Assembly (NCBI GenBank): GCA_008081325.1
Contig: VMCO01000083.1
Location: 1-11,960 of the forward strand
Length of the DNA stretch: 11,960 bases
Source: Flavobacteriaceae bacterium
Lineage (GTDB): Bacteria; Bacteroidota; Bacteroidia; Flavobacteriales; Flavobacteriaceae
Direction: 5' to 3'
In this document: positions 1 to 8,454 of the stretch, piece by piece
Layout of the letters: the number at the start of each line of letters is the position of its first letter
Numbering within the stretch: the stretch's first letter is position 1
Notes under the pieces: generated by a model
What the model was told of the DNA's origin: nothing
The model's database searches: none
What the model saw: the letters and a program-made list of their open reading frames with translations, nothing else
Position numbers and translations under genes: made by a program

Positions 1-1825
1 CAGAGTAAAAACCTGTAAGTCTTCCTGTAAAAATCGGAGTTCTAAATATATAATTCGCGTCAAATGACATGATTTTTTCTTCGGTGATAGGTGAATTATT
101 AATTAATCCATTAACATCACTTCCTACTACATTATGGTTTACTCTTGAATTTGTAAAAGTATTTCTAATTGATGGTGCCTTTTGTAAATAAGCAGAATTA
201 AAATCTAAAATATGTTTACCAGAAAACTTATAGGTAATTCCAGCTTTAAACCCATATCCATCAAACTTAATTTCGTCTCCCATTCCCGAGGAATTACCAG
301 CATTAGCTTCATTTTCAAAAATACCATCACGTTGATAAGTAGTATTCGTAATGTCACCTGCTAAGTAAAACTCAAGCTTATTAAAAGTAAAGTTAATCAT
401 CGAAAACAAACTTAACTCCTCAGCATTCATTTCATAATGATACTTAAACTTATCCCCATTAGAAACAACACTATTTGGAGACAAAAGATTGTAGTCTAAA
501 TTGTCAAATGAATCAATATTTGAGTATGAATAGCCGCCCAACATATCCGTAATTTCGGCGAAATTATCAGAAACTAAATTTCTATAATTAACAGAAGTGG
601 TAATTTTGATATTTTCATTTATTTCCCTGTTATAGGCTGAATTTACAGTTAATTGAGTATCATCAACCCTATCTTCGTAAAGAACATATGCAGCATTTAA
701 ATTAGACTGATTATTTGTGAGGTTAGCATCATAAATTCTATTCCAGTTAATTTGACCATTATTTACAAAATTTTCCTGTGCAATGTAAGCACCTTCATAA
801 TCAGGTCCGTTTGTGTCTGCAAGAAAATAACTTGGTAAATCTTGATAATAAGCAGGACTTGGGTTCGCCCCTCCGGCATAATCTAATCTACTGTTACCCA
901 TTTCACCAAATTGATAACCAAAACTTGTTTCTAATGACGAGTTCTCATCAATTGTCCAATCATGATTCAATAAAATTATAGGCTCAACTACTCTTTTTAC
1001 TCTTGAGTTTCTTTTTTCACCATCTTGATATCCCCAATATTCGTTATACTTTATCCCTTTTAAATCATATACTTCTTGAGTATTAGGAGACACTTTACCT
1101 CTTCTGTTTGGAGCATAAATCGCAGCCAAATTTAAACTATGTTTATTATTAAAAATTTTCTGAACAGAAAGAAAAGCTGAGTTAGAATCATAAAAAGAAG
1201 CATCTTGATATCCTTCATTCCCCCATCTTCTACCAATGGAAAGAGAATATGCCCAACCTTTTTCTAACATACCTGAGTTATATGTAGCCATTAATCTATT
1301 AGAATAACTTCTGTTAGAAGAAGAGTAAGTTATTCTTCCTCCCTCTCCATATTCTGAAGCTCTGATGTTAATATTATTTGAACCTAAAATACCTCCGAAA
1401 TTATATTTAAGCGGTATAGAACCGTTTGATAGTTCTTGATTTCTTAATACATCATTTAATCCACCCCAGTTACTCCATTGTGGTCTTCCATTATAGAGTT
1501 TATTCATTTTAACCCCATTGATGTGAACAATAGCATTATCAGAATCAAGACCTCTAACTTTAAAAAAAGACGAGCTAAACTCATATGCAGCAGTCCTATA
1601 AAAGACATCCATAGAAGAATTAAGTAATCCAGAAATATTATCTGACGCAGAAGTGTCATCATTTAATTCATCATCGCTTAAAGAAATACTAAAAAAATCT
1701 ACTACGTCATTTGTAGTAGAAAGATTATTAATGGTGTCATTGACAGTGATTTGTTCCTCTACCTGAGAAAAAATATTGAAGTTTATAAGTAATATTATAA
1801 TTAATACTAATCTTGTTTTATACAT
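1..1825 (-). CDS. TonB-dependent outer-membrane receptor, N-terminal 608 residues (C-terminus beyond left edge)
   Basis: This is an outer-membrane active-transport receptor, energised by TonB-ExbBD; its substrate is unknown. Translation from the ATG at 1825 stays open to the window edge. Residues 1-21 form a signal peptide (MYKTR, then a hydrophobic run, then FSQ). There is no carboxypeptidase-like N-terminal domain. After an acidic linker (about 22-65), the plug covers about 66-160, with VRGLDSDN at 90-97, HINGVKMN at 101-108 and WSNWGGLND at 117-125. The rest is aromatic-rich, alternating beta-barrel sequence. Related flavobacterial receptors are often around 900 residues, so roughly the last third is probably missing here. 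It is transcribed divergently from the exported EEP-family enzyme across a 75-bp spacer. There is no obvious Shine-Dalgarno sequence, which is usual for Bacteroidota. The family call is firm; the substrate is not inferable. Confidence 0.9.
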   Translation of the reverse strand, partial: MYKTRLVLIIILLINFNIFSQVEEQITVNDTINNLSTTNDVVDFFSISLSDDELNDDTSASDNISGLLNSSMDVFYRTAAYEFSSSFFKVRGLDSDNAIVHINGVKMNKLYNGRPQWSNWGGLNDVLRNQELSNGSIPLKYNFGGILGSNNINIRASEYGEGGRITYSSSNRSYSNRLMATYNSGMLEKGWAYSLSIGRRWGNEGYQDASFYDSNSAFLSVQKIFNNKHSLNLAAIYAPNRRGKVSPNTQEVYDLKGIKYNEYWGYQDGEKRNSRVKRVVEPIILLNHDWTIDENSSLETSFGYQFGEMGNSRLDYAGGANPSPAYYQDLPSYFLADTNGPDYEGAYIAQENFVNNGQINWNRIYDANLTNNQSNLNAAYVLYEDRVDDTQLTVNSAYNREINENIKITTSVNYRNLVSDNFAEITDMLGGYSYSNIDSFDNLDYNLLSPNSVVSNGDKFKYHYEMNAEELSLFSMINFTFNKLEFYLAGDITNTTYQRDGIFENEANAGNSSGMGDEIKFDGYGFKAGITYKFSGKHILDFNSAYLQKAPSIRNTFTNSRVNHNVVGSDVNGLINNSPITEEKIMSFDANYIFRTPIFTGRLTGFYS

Positions 1826-1900
1826 ATCAATAAATATTTCAACTATTACAATAATTGGGTTAAATTTACGCTTTAAATAGCAATTGCAAACACATTTTTT
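1826..1900. promoter_or_regulatory. Divergent intergenic promoter region between the left receptor and the EEP gene
   Basis: This 75-bp spacer must hold the start signals for both divergent genes. On the minus strand, TTTG (1887-1890) followed 18 nt later by the palindrome TAAATTTA (1861-1868) resembles the Bacteroidota TTTG/TAnnTTTG promoter. It would give the receptor a leader of about 30 nt. A second palindrome, GCAATTGC, lies at 1880-1887. For the plus-strand gene only a weak candidate is visible: TTG at 1855-1857, then TAGCAATTG starting at 1878. These are matches by eye to a loose consensus, so confidence is low. Confidence 0.35.
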
Positions 1901-2947
1901 ATGAAAATTAATTCACTCCTACTTATAGTTTTTTCAATCCTCATTTCGACTAATATTTTAGGCCAGGAAAAAAAGAGAATATTTGATATCCACACTCTAG
2001 CATTCTATAATCTTGAAAATCTTTTTGATACTATTAATGATGTTAACAAAAATGACGAGGCAAGTCCAATAATGGAAATAAAGTTTAACAGAAGTGGTAT
2101 TTATAAAGAAAAAGTTTCAAATATGGCTAAAGTTATTTCAGAAATTGGTTATGATTTTACAAATAGACCTCCAACAATTGTTGGAATTTGTGAAGTAGAA
2201 AACAGAAAAGTTGTAGAAGACTTAATTGCAGATGAAAAACTTTCAAAATATAATTATGGAATTATACATTATGATTCCCCTGACAGAAGAGGTATTGATG
2301 TAGGTCTATTGTATAATAAAGATATTTTTGAGGTAACTAATTCAAATTCACATGAATTATATATTACATATAATAACACAAGTGACAGAAGTTATACCCG
2401 AGATCAACTAGTTGTTAGCGGTAAACTTGACGGTGAATTAATGCATATAATCGTTAATCACTGGCCTTCAAGAGGTGCTGATGAAACAAAAAGAATGGCT
2501 GCAGCAGAAGTAAATAATACTATTATTGATTCTTTAAGAAGCATATACAAAAACCCAAAAATTATATCAATGGGTGATTTTAACGATGATCCATTTGATA
2601 AAAGCATAAAAAAAATACTTGGTGCAAAAAAAGAAATTAATGAGGTTGGCAAAAATGACTTATACAATCCTTTTGAGAAAATATTGGTTGAAAAAGGTAT
2701 TGGTACAAACGCTTACAGAGATAAGTGGCAATTATTTGATCAAATAATTTTATCAAAGCCTTTTTTAAAGAAAAATTATAATGATTTTCAACTTTATAAA
2801 GCTGGAGTTTTTAATAAATCTTATTTGATTAATAAGAAAGGTAAATTTAAAGGTTATCCTTACAGAAGTTTTTCATATGGGACTTTTACAGGTGGCTATA
2901 GTGATCATTTACCACCATACATATTTCTTCTTAGGGAGATAAAATAA
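1901..2947 (+). CDS. Exported endonuclease/exonuclease/phosphatase (EEP) family protein
   Basis: This is a 348-residue metal-dependent phosphoesterase of the EEP (DNase I-like) fold, probably exported to the periplasm or cell surface. Residues 1-22 form a signal peptide (KINS, then a hydrophobic run, then LGQ). EEP motifs follow in order: FYNLENLFD (35-43), with the family Asn; GICEVEN (95-101), with the metal-binding Glu; DRRGIDVGLLY (128-138); VNHWPSR (185-191); the catalytic GDFND (225-229); and the C-terminal SDHLP (334-338), carrying the Asp-His pair. All expected catalytic positions are present, so it should be active. Family members cleave DNA, RNA, phosphoinositides or other phosphate esters, and the substrate cannot be chosen from sequence. 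It is the only plus-strand gene, divergent from one TonB receptor and convergent with another, and ends in a strong hairpin terminator. Confidence 0.9.
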   Translation: MKINSLLLIVFSILISTNILGQEKKRIFDIHTLAFYNLENLFDTINDVNKNDEASPIMEIKFNRSGIYKEKVSNMAKVISEIGYDFTNRPPTIVGICEVENRKVVEDLIADEKLSKYNYGIIHYDSPDRRGIDVGLLYNKDIFEVTNSNSHELYITYNNTSDRSYTRDQLVVSGKLDGELMHIIVNHWPSRGADETKRMAAAEVNNTIIDSLRSIYKNPKIISMGDFNDDPFDKSIKKILGAKKEINEVGKNDLYNPFEKILVEKGIGTNAYRDKWQLFDQIILSKPFLKKNYNDFQLYKAGVFNKSYLINKKGKFKGYPYRSFSYGTFTGGYSDHLPPYIFLLREIK

Positions 2948-2980
2948 AAAAAGGCTCACAAATGAATGTGAGCCTTTTTT
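2947..2980. terminator. Bidirectional Rho-independent terminator
   Basis: A perfect 8-bp stem, GGCTCACA (2953-2960) with TGTGAGCC (2967-2974), encloses a 6-nt loop. It is flanked by an A6 tract (2947-2952) and a T6 tract (2975-2980). The A and T tracts make it work in both directions. It overlaps the last base of the EEP stop codon and lies 17 bases beyond the convergent receptor's stop codon, so it can end both transcripts. Confidence 0.9.
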
Positions 2981-2997
2981 ATATGTATAATATAATA

Positions 2998-5481
2998 TTA
3001 GAAGTTATATCTCAATCCAACATTCCAAGTTCTTCCTAATCCGAAGTAACCTTGGTTAGCAGTATCGATTCCATCATATAATACACCAGTACCGTCACCT
3101 GCAGAAATTGCAGTTCTTAATTCACTGATGTAAACGTTATCAAATACGTTGTTTACGTTTAATCTAACATCTAATGTTGCGTCATTTACAAACATTTTAT
3201 AAGATAGACCCATGTCAACTACATGGAAGCTTGGTAATTTAAGGTTTTCCTTTACAGCTCCAACATTAGAATAAAGTTCGTCATAGAATCTAATATCAGA
3301 ATCAAATGAGAATCTTTCCGCTAAATCAACATCAAGACCTAAACCTGCTGTAAATTGCGCAGCATCACCTACTTTTCCGCCGTCAACATCTACAGTTTCT
3401 GTAGAGATGATATTTTGATCTTCATCTTGCACTCTAGTTATAGCGTCTCCCTCATAAATCCAATCACCAACTGAAAGGAATCCTTTCAAAGTATATGGAA
3501 CATCTTCTTGAGGTTTAGCAGAGAAAGAAACTTCAAGACCTTGGTGAACCTGAGTTACACCTTCTGAAACATTAAAGAAAACAACATCATCAGAAACATA
3601 AGATGATGAAGTAACTCTGTCAGCCCAAGAAGTTCTGTATAAATCAACTCTTGCAGAGAAGTTTGGCACTTCATAAACATAACCAGCTTCTAATCCTATG
3701 ATAGTTTCATTTGAAGTATTAGGATTAATCTGATTTGTGAAATTTAAGTAAATGTTGTCAAAATATGGAGCTCTCGAGTAATATCCAGCATTAACATATG
3801 CTTGACCGTTCTCTCCAACACCAAATCCAACACCAGCTTTAGCATTAAAACCAAAGTTATCAACCTTTTCAGACTCTACACCATCTGTAATACTATCAGG
3901 TAAAGCTTCACCAGTCCATTGACTTGAAGTACCGTTAATTAACGACTGATCAGCATATTGATAGTGATCCCATCTTTGATAATTTGTTTGAGATACAGAT
4001 CCTTGGAAAAATGCAGAAAAATCATCATTCACATATTCTACCTGAGTAAATAATCCTCCATAAGTAATTCTTTCATCATTACTGTATGCAATTTTTTGAT
4101 CTTCATCAAAATTATTAAATGTTGCCTCCCATGGATTAGCACCCATACTTTCAGTAGCAATAACATACTTATAAGTACCAAAAGTACCATAAGTTTGGTG
4201 ATTATTATTCTGATCTCTTAATCTGATGTTTTCTTGCCATGAAGTTAAACCATGGAAATTTTCAACGATTCTAAAGTGCTCACCATAATAAGTTCTTAAG
4301 TCAACACCAACATTTAAAGTTAGGTTATCTGATAATTGAGTTTCGTAATTAGAAACAGCACCCATCCAGTTATGCATATTCATAGAAGCTCTGGTAACAT
4401 AACCACCTTCAGCAGCATAATTACCACCAGCACCAGAAGTAGATAAATTATATGCATAAATTGCATTATAATCTATATAACCTTCGTCAGTTCTGATTCT
4501 TTGACCTCTACCTCCTGTACCTCCACCGTTACCAGTAGAAGCATATAAAACAGTAGATAAACTTGACTTATCATCAATTGTATAATCCCAGTTTAAGTTG
4601 AATACTGGTTTATGGTAAAAGTTTCTTCTTTCTGTAAGATATCTGTCACCATAATAACCATAGTTGTTATTGTATTTTCTACCTTTCTCTAAATAAGTAT
4701 CAATACTTTTAGCAAAGTTTTGATCATGCCACTGAGGAGCACCAGTCATTAAAAAATTAAAGTTATGCTTATCATTCATTTCATATCCTAATGAAAAGAA
4801 ATAAGTTTGACCTTGACCAAATGTACCTTCAGCATACCCATCTCCTTGCCAGTGAGTTAACAGGAAGCTTGTAGACCACCCGTTGTCATTTTCACCAGTG
4901 TCATAAGAAAAAGTAGTTTTAAGATAATTGTCATTAGCAAAACCAGCGTATGCGAATCCACCTTGTTGCTTTGAAGTAGATCTCATTACAAAATTTACTG
5001 TACCACCAACAGATGAAATTGCTAATTTAGAAGCACCTAAACCTCTCTGGATTTGAACAACATTTGCGATGTCATTCATACCAGACCAGTTAGACCAGTA
5101 CATTTTACCATCTTCCATTCCGTTAATTGGTTGACCATTTAACATGAAAGCAGTATTGTCTTGACCAAAACCACGAACGGCAATTCTTGTATCACCAAAC
5201 GCACCTGATTGACCAGCGACATAAATTGACGGAGTATTTGCAAGTGTCATTGTGATATCTTGCGTTCCGATCTTTTTTTGGATTTCTTCACCAGTAATGG
5301 TTGAAACCGCTACAGGAGTTTTTCTGTCTTCAGCAAGGTCAATAACCCCGCCTCCAACTAAAACTATCTCCTCTAATTCCTCAAGATCTTCCCAACTTTC
5401 TTCAGAAGATTCTTGAGCATAAATTGTAGTACCCATTAATAGAAGTGCTACAAAAAATAATTTGTGAGTAATGTTTTTCAT
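2998..5481 (-). CDS. TonB-dependent outer-membrane receptor, complete
   Basis: This is an 827-residue outer-membrane TonB-dependent receptor with unknown substrate. Residues 1-23 are a signal peptide ending TIYAQ. A very acidic linker (24-38, mostly E/D/S/W/L) leads into a TonB-box-like EEIVLVGGG (37-45). The plug spans about 52-168 (KTPVAVSTITGEEI, RGFGQDN, LNGQPINGMEDG, WSNWSGMND, QIQRGLGASK, GGTVNFV). The remainder is a beta barrel ending in the C-terminal Phe of NVGLRYNF, the usual outer-membrane insertion signal. There is no carboxypeptidase-regulatory N-terminal domain and no adjacent SusD gene, so it is not a SusC/D pair. Codons look more C-ending and GGT-rich than in the neighbours, which suggests high expression. 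It has its own probable promoter in the 124-bp gap after pgi and ends at the shared bidirectional terminator. Confidence 0.93.
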   Translation of the reverse strand: MKNITHKLFFVALLLMGTTIYAQESSEESWEDLEELEEIVLVGGGVIDLAEDRKTPVAVSTITGEEIQKKIGTQDITMTLANTPSIYVAGQSGAFGDTRIAVRGFGQDNTAFMLNGQPINGMEDGKMYWSNWSGMNDIANVVQIQRGLGASKLAISSVGGTVNFVMRSTSKQQGGFAYAGFANDNYLKTTFSYDTGENDNGWSTSFLLTHWQGDGYAEGTFGQGQTYFFSLGYEMNDKHNFNFLMTGAPQWHDQNFAKSIDTYLEKGRKYNNNYGYYGDRYLTERRNFYHKPVFNLNWDYTIDDKSSLSTVLYASTGNGGGTGGRGQRIRTDEGYIDYNAIYAYNLSTSGAGGNYAAEGGYVTRASMNMHNWMGAVSNYETQLSDNLTLNVGVDLRTYYGEHFRIVENFHGLTSWQENIRLRDQNNNHQTYGTFGTYKYVIATESMGANPWEATFNNFDEDQKIAYSNDERITYGGLFTQVEYVNDDFSAFFQGSVSQTNYQRWDHYQYADQSLINGTSSQWTGEALPDSITDGVESEKVDNFGFNAKAGVGFGVGENGQAYVNAGYYSRAPYFDNIYLNFTNQINPNTSNETIIGLEAGYVYEVPNFSARVDLYRTSWADRVTSSSYVSDDVVFFNVSEGVTQVHQGLEVSFSAKPQEDVPYTLKGFLSVGDWIYEGDAITRVQDEDQNIISTETVDVDGGKVGDAAQFTAGLGLDVDLAERFSFDSDIRFYDELYSNVGAVKENLKLPSFHVVDMGLSYKMFVNDATLDVRLNVNNVFDNVYISELRTAISAGDGTGVLYDGIDTANQGYFGLGRTWNVGLRYNF

Positions 5482-5515
5482 AATTTGTTTTACGTTTAAT
5501 TATATTATAACAGGT

Positions 5516-5523
5516 CAAAAATA
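5516..5523 (-). promoter_or_regulatory. Candidate -7 box (TATTTTTG) for the complete TonB receptor
   Basis: On the minus strand this reads TATTTTTG, an exact match to the Bacteroidota -7 consensus TAnnTTTG. It lies 34 bases before the receptor ATG, leaving an estimated leader of about 25-30 nt. No TTG is seen at the usual spacing upstream; the nearest is only 11 nt away. The box is therefore suggestive, supported mainly by its position in the gap between pgi and a probably highly expressed gene. Confidence 0.4.
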
Positions 5524-5605
5524 GCTAATATTTACAACTTATTGTTACATAAACATTAATAAATTATACCTCAATTATTAACATTTCAGATTAAAACAAT
5601 TAAAT

Positions 5606-7201
5606 CTAATCTGTAGAAGAATATCTATTTAATAGGGTTTTTGTTGAAGAATCGTGACTATTAAAGTCTTGACTTGTAAGATCTTGAAGAATATTAGTTG
5701 CAAGTTTTTTGCCTAATTCTACCCCAAATTGATCAAAGCTGAGAATATTCCATATGACTCCTAATGTGAAAATCTTGTGCTCGTACATTGCAATTAAAGA
5801 TCCTAAGGATGATGGGGAAAGTTTATTTATTAAAAACGTATTTGTAGGCCTATCACCTTTAAATAACCTGTGATTGCTCTCAACCTTTTCGTTGATTGTG
5901 CCATTCATCAAGGCTTTAGTCTGAGCAAAAAAATTAGCCATGAGAATATCATGATGAACTTCATTTCCTTTTATTGAGTTTTTAAAACCAATAAAATCTG
6001 AGGGTATAATTTTTGATCCCTGATGAAGAAGTTGAAAAAAGGAGTGCTGAGCATTTGTTCCAGTTTGACCCCAGATGATTTGACCAGTTTCGTAATTTGT
6101 TAAATTTCCAGATCTATCAGTCTGTTTTCCGTTACTTTCCATCGATGCTTGCTGTAAATATTTACTAAAACTTTTTAAATTTTCAGAATATGGAATTACA
6201 GCATGGGTTTGGTAATTGAAAAAATTATTATACCACATACTCAAACAAGCCATTAAAACAGGGATGTTTTTAGAAAATTCATTGGATTTGAAGTGTAAAT
6301 CCATTTTTCTTGCACCCAAAAGTAATTCCTCAAATTTTTCATATCCAATAGATAAGCTAATCGAAATTCCAACCGAGCTCCACAAAGAGAATCTACCTCC
6401 AACCCAATCCCACATGGGAAATATGTTCTCAGGATTAATCCCAAATTCAACAGCCTTTTCGATATTACTACTTACAGCAATAAAGTGTTTTGAAATATCA
6501 TTCTCACTAGCTGCGTTCAAAAACCAACTTCTAACAGAATTTGCATTTGTTAGTGTTTCAATTGTAGTAAAGGTCTTTGAAACTATTATAAAAAGCGTTG
6601 TTTCTGGTCTTAATTTACCCAAAACTTCATTCAGGTGATCTCCGTCAACATTACTGACGAAATGAGAATTCAAATCTGTTTTATAATGAGAAAGAGACTC
6701 AACAACCATAGATGGCCCCAGATCAGAACCTCCGATACCAATATTAACTATGTCGGTGATTTTATGACCCTTAAATCCTGTATGATTTCCCGTAAGAATA
6801 GATTCTGTAAACAACTTAATCTTTTCTTTAGCTTTTGTAATTTTAGGAATAATATCTTTTCCATCAACTAAAATTTTTTCGTTTTCAGAAGCCCTTAGAG
6901 CCGTGTGAAGAACTGCCCTTGACTCAGTTGAGTTTATTTTCTCTCCTGTAAAATACTTTTTTATAGATGATTTTAAATCAATTTCCTCCAGTAAATCATT
7001 GAATAAATTAATTGTCACAGAATTGATTTTATTTTTTGAAAAATCAAAATAAAAATCTTCCCATTCAATACTTAATGTCTCCAATCTGTGAGTATCCTCA
7101 TTAAACAATTCGCGGATATGAATATCTTTAATATCATTGAAATGGTTTCTTAGATTAATCCAAGAATTAGTTTTTGTAGGGTTTATTGATTTTAGTGACA
7201 T
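5606..7201 (-). CDS. pgi: Glucose-6-phosphate isomerase
   Basis: This cytoplasmic enzyme interconverts glucose-6-phosphate and fructose-6-phosphate in glycolysis and gluconeogenesis. The 531-residue length is normal for the family. Recognisable elements, in order, are RAVLHTALR (95-103), the phosphate-binding NIGIGGSDLGPS (153-164), SKTFTTIET (208-216), PGI signature 1 WVGGRFSLWSS (266-276), MESNGKQTD (354-362) with the catalytic Glu355, GTNAQHSFFQLLHQG (381-395) with His386, and signature 2 from GVIWNILSFDQFG to VELGK with Lys498. No key residue is missing. Its ATG overlaps the M23 peptidase stop codon by one base (TAATG), implying translational coupling. Pgi located next to an M23 peptidase and a DUF3108 gene is, as I recall, a flavobacterial arrangement. 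Confidence 0.98.
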   Translation of the reverse strand: MSLKSINPTKTNSWINLRNHFNDIKDIHIRELFNEDTHRLETLSIEWEDFYFDFSKNKINSVTINLFNDLLEEIDLKSSIKKYFTGEKINSTESRAVLHTALRASENEKILVDGKDIIPKITKAKEKIKLFTESILTGNHTGFKGHKITDIVNIGIGGSDLGPSMVVESLSHYKTDLNSHFVSNVDGDHLNEVLGKLRPETTLFIIVSKTFTTIETLTNANSVRSWFLNAASENDISKHFIAVSSNIEKAVEFGINPENIFPMWDWVGGRFSLWSSVGISISLSIGYEKFEELLLGARKMDLHFKSNEFSKNIPVLMACLSMWYNNFFNYQTHAVIPYSENLKSFSKYLQQASMESNGKQTDRSGNLTNYETGQIIWGQTGTNAQHSFFQLLHQGSKIIPSDFIGFKNSIKGNEVHHDILMANFFAQTKALMNGTINEKVESNHRLFKGDRPTNTFLINKLSPSSLGSLIAMYEHKIFTLGVIWNILSFDQFGVELGKKLATNILQDLTSQDFNSHDSSTKTLLNRYSSTD

Positions 7202-8454
7202 TATTGAAAATTTATCTGATTCAAAGATTCCTCCAGAGGGACTTTATATATATCAAAATTAACTTTTAATTCTGAGGGAACTGGCTTACCAGGCGGTAAT
7301 TTTTGTTTAAATGGATCCACTTGTCGATTATTTTTCCAAAATCTATAACAAACGTGGGGGCCTGATGTATTTCCGGTCATACCTATTCTACCAATTACAT
7401 CTCCCTGTTTTACATACTGACCTTTTTTCACTCTACCATTTTTTTGCATGTGTAAATACTGAGTTGAATAAGTGTTATTATGTTTTATTTTAACATAATA
7501 CCCATTTGCTCTTGTATACGCAGATTTTTCAACTCTTCCGTCTGCGGTAGCCATAATTGGCGTGCCTGTTGGCGCTGCAAAATCAGTTCCTTTATGAGGT
7601 CGTACCTTATTGCCATAATAAGCAATTCTTCTTTTTAAATTATATCTTGAGGAGATGTTACTAAATCTAACTGGGGACTTTAAAAAAGTCCTTTGCAAAC
7701 TATTTCCGTTTTGGTCATAAAATTCAGGTGTTTGTTTTAATGAGTCTGTAACAAAATTAAATGCATACAATTCTTCTCCATTGTGATTAAAATATGCAGC
7801 ATCGATATTTTTAATTCCAACCAGAATTGTATCTTCAATATATCTCTCATTATATATTATTTTAAAACTGTCACCTTTTTGTATTCTTGTAAAATCAATT
7901 GTCCAAGCATATACATCCGAAAGTTGATTTATTAATTCCCAGGGTAAACCATTTTCATCCATAGTTTCAGAAAGACTATTGCTGATTATCCCAGATGTAG
8001 TTTTATTAACAATCTTAAATGGCTTTTTCTTATTGTAGGCCATTATCGAATCAAAGTTTGAAAAGTCAATTACAACATAATTGAGTGGGTTTGGTTGGTA
8101 TATAAAATATTGAGGTGTAACTAAACTATCTTTTGAAGAAAGAATCGTGAACGGCTTACCAGCTGTCAACCATCTCACGTCAAACGAATCTTTTATACTT
8201 TGGACAATATTATAAATTTGAGAATATGATAGTTTATTTCTTAACATAATCTCTCCAAAACTATCTCCAAATTGAATAGTATCTCTGTCAACCTTGAAAT
8301 TATCTAAATTAAATCCGAATTCAATATTCTCTTTTTCTACTATATAAACCTCTTTTTCTGAAGAATTGAAAACTAGCCCAAATAAATAATAAAATGAAAA
8401 AATAATAGCGGTTATTAGAAGAGAAAGAAATAAAATTTTAATTAACCTTTTCAT
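7201..8454 (-). CDS. MepM/Csd3-like M23 family metallopeptidase (membrane-anchored)
   Basis: This is a 417-residue predicted peptidoglycan endopeptidase (LytM fold) that would trim cross-links during cell-wall growth. Residues 5-29 form an N-terminal membrane anchor with a Lys/Arg start, placing the rest in the periplasm. An OapA/LysM-like region (about 60-115) and a Csd3-type second domain (about 175-235, AWTIDFTRIQKGD, NIDAAYF, ELYAFNF) precede the M23 domain (about 280-385), as in MepM. Zinc and catalytic motifs are HKGTDFA (His287, Asp291), YLHM (His335) and GPHVCYRFW (His367). The last position is odd: HxH is expected, but Cys369 replaces the final zinc-ligand His. I recall HVC in related Bacteroidota proteins, so this may be a lineage trait rather than a lesion. 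It starts immediately after the DUF3108 stop codon and overlaps pgi by one base. Confidence 0.93.
   Translation of the reverse strand: MKRLIKILFLSLLITAIIFSFYYLFGLVFNSSEKEVYIVEKENIEFGFNLDNFKVDRDTIQFGDSFGEIMLRNKLSYSQIYNIVQSIKDSFDVRWLTAGKPFTILSSKDSLVTPQYFIYQPNPLNYVVIDFSNFDSIMAYNKKKPFKIVNKTTSGIISNSLSETMDENGLPWELINQLSDVYAWTIDFTRIQKGDSFKIIYNERYIEDTILVGIKNIDAAYFNHNGEELYAFNFVTDSLKQTPEFYDQNGNSLQRTFLKSPVRFSNISSRYNLKRRIAYYGNKVRPHKGTDFAAPTGTPIMATADGRVEKSAYTRANGYYVKIKHNNTYSTQYLHMQKNGRVKKGQYVKQGDVIGRIGMTGNTSGPHVCYRFWKNNRQVDPFKQKLPPGKPVPSELKVNFDIYKVPLEESLNQINFQ

Noticed and set aside
778..981. Plus-strand open frame of 67 codons
   Set aside because: It lies opposite the left TonB receptor, whose reading frame is clearly coding; the product has no family features.
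2458..2667. Minus-strand open frame inside the EEP gene
   Set aside because: Antisense to the conserved NHWPSR and GDFND motif region; no independent support.
5587..5613. Possible pgi terminator hairpin (CAGATTA/TAATCTG)
   Set aside because: The 7-bp AT-rich stem has a 13-nt loop, overlaps the stop codon and is not followed by a T tract on the minus strand; too weak to call.
6216..6871. Two plus-strand open frames and one minus-strand frame inside pgi
   Set aside because: They are antisense or out-of-frame shadows of a fully conserved pgi.
7311..7493. Plus-strand open frame opposite the M23 catalytic domain
   Set aside because: Shadow of the conserved peptidase domain on the other strand.
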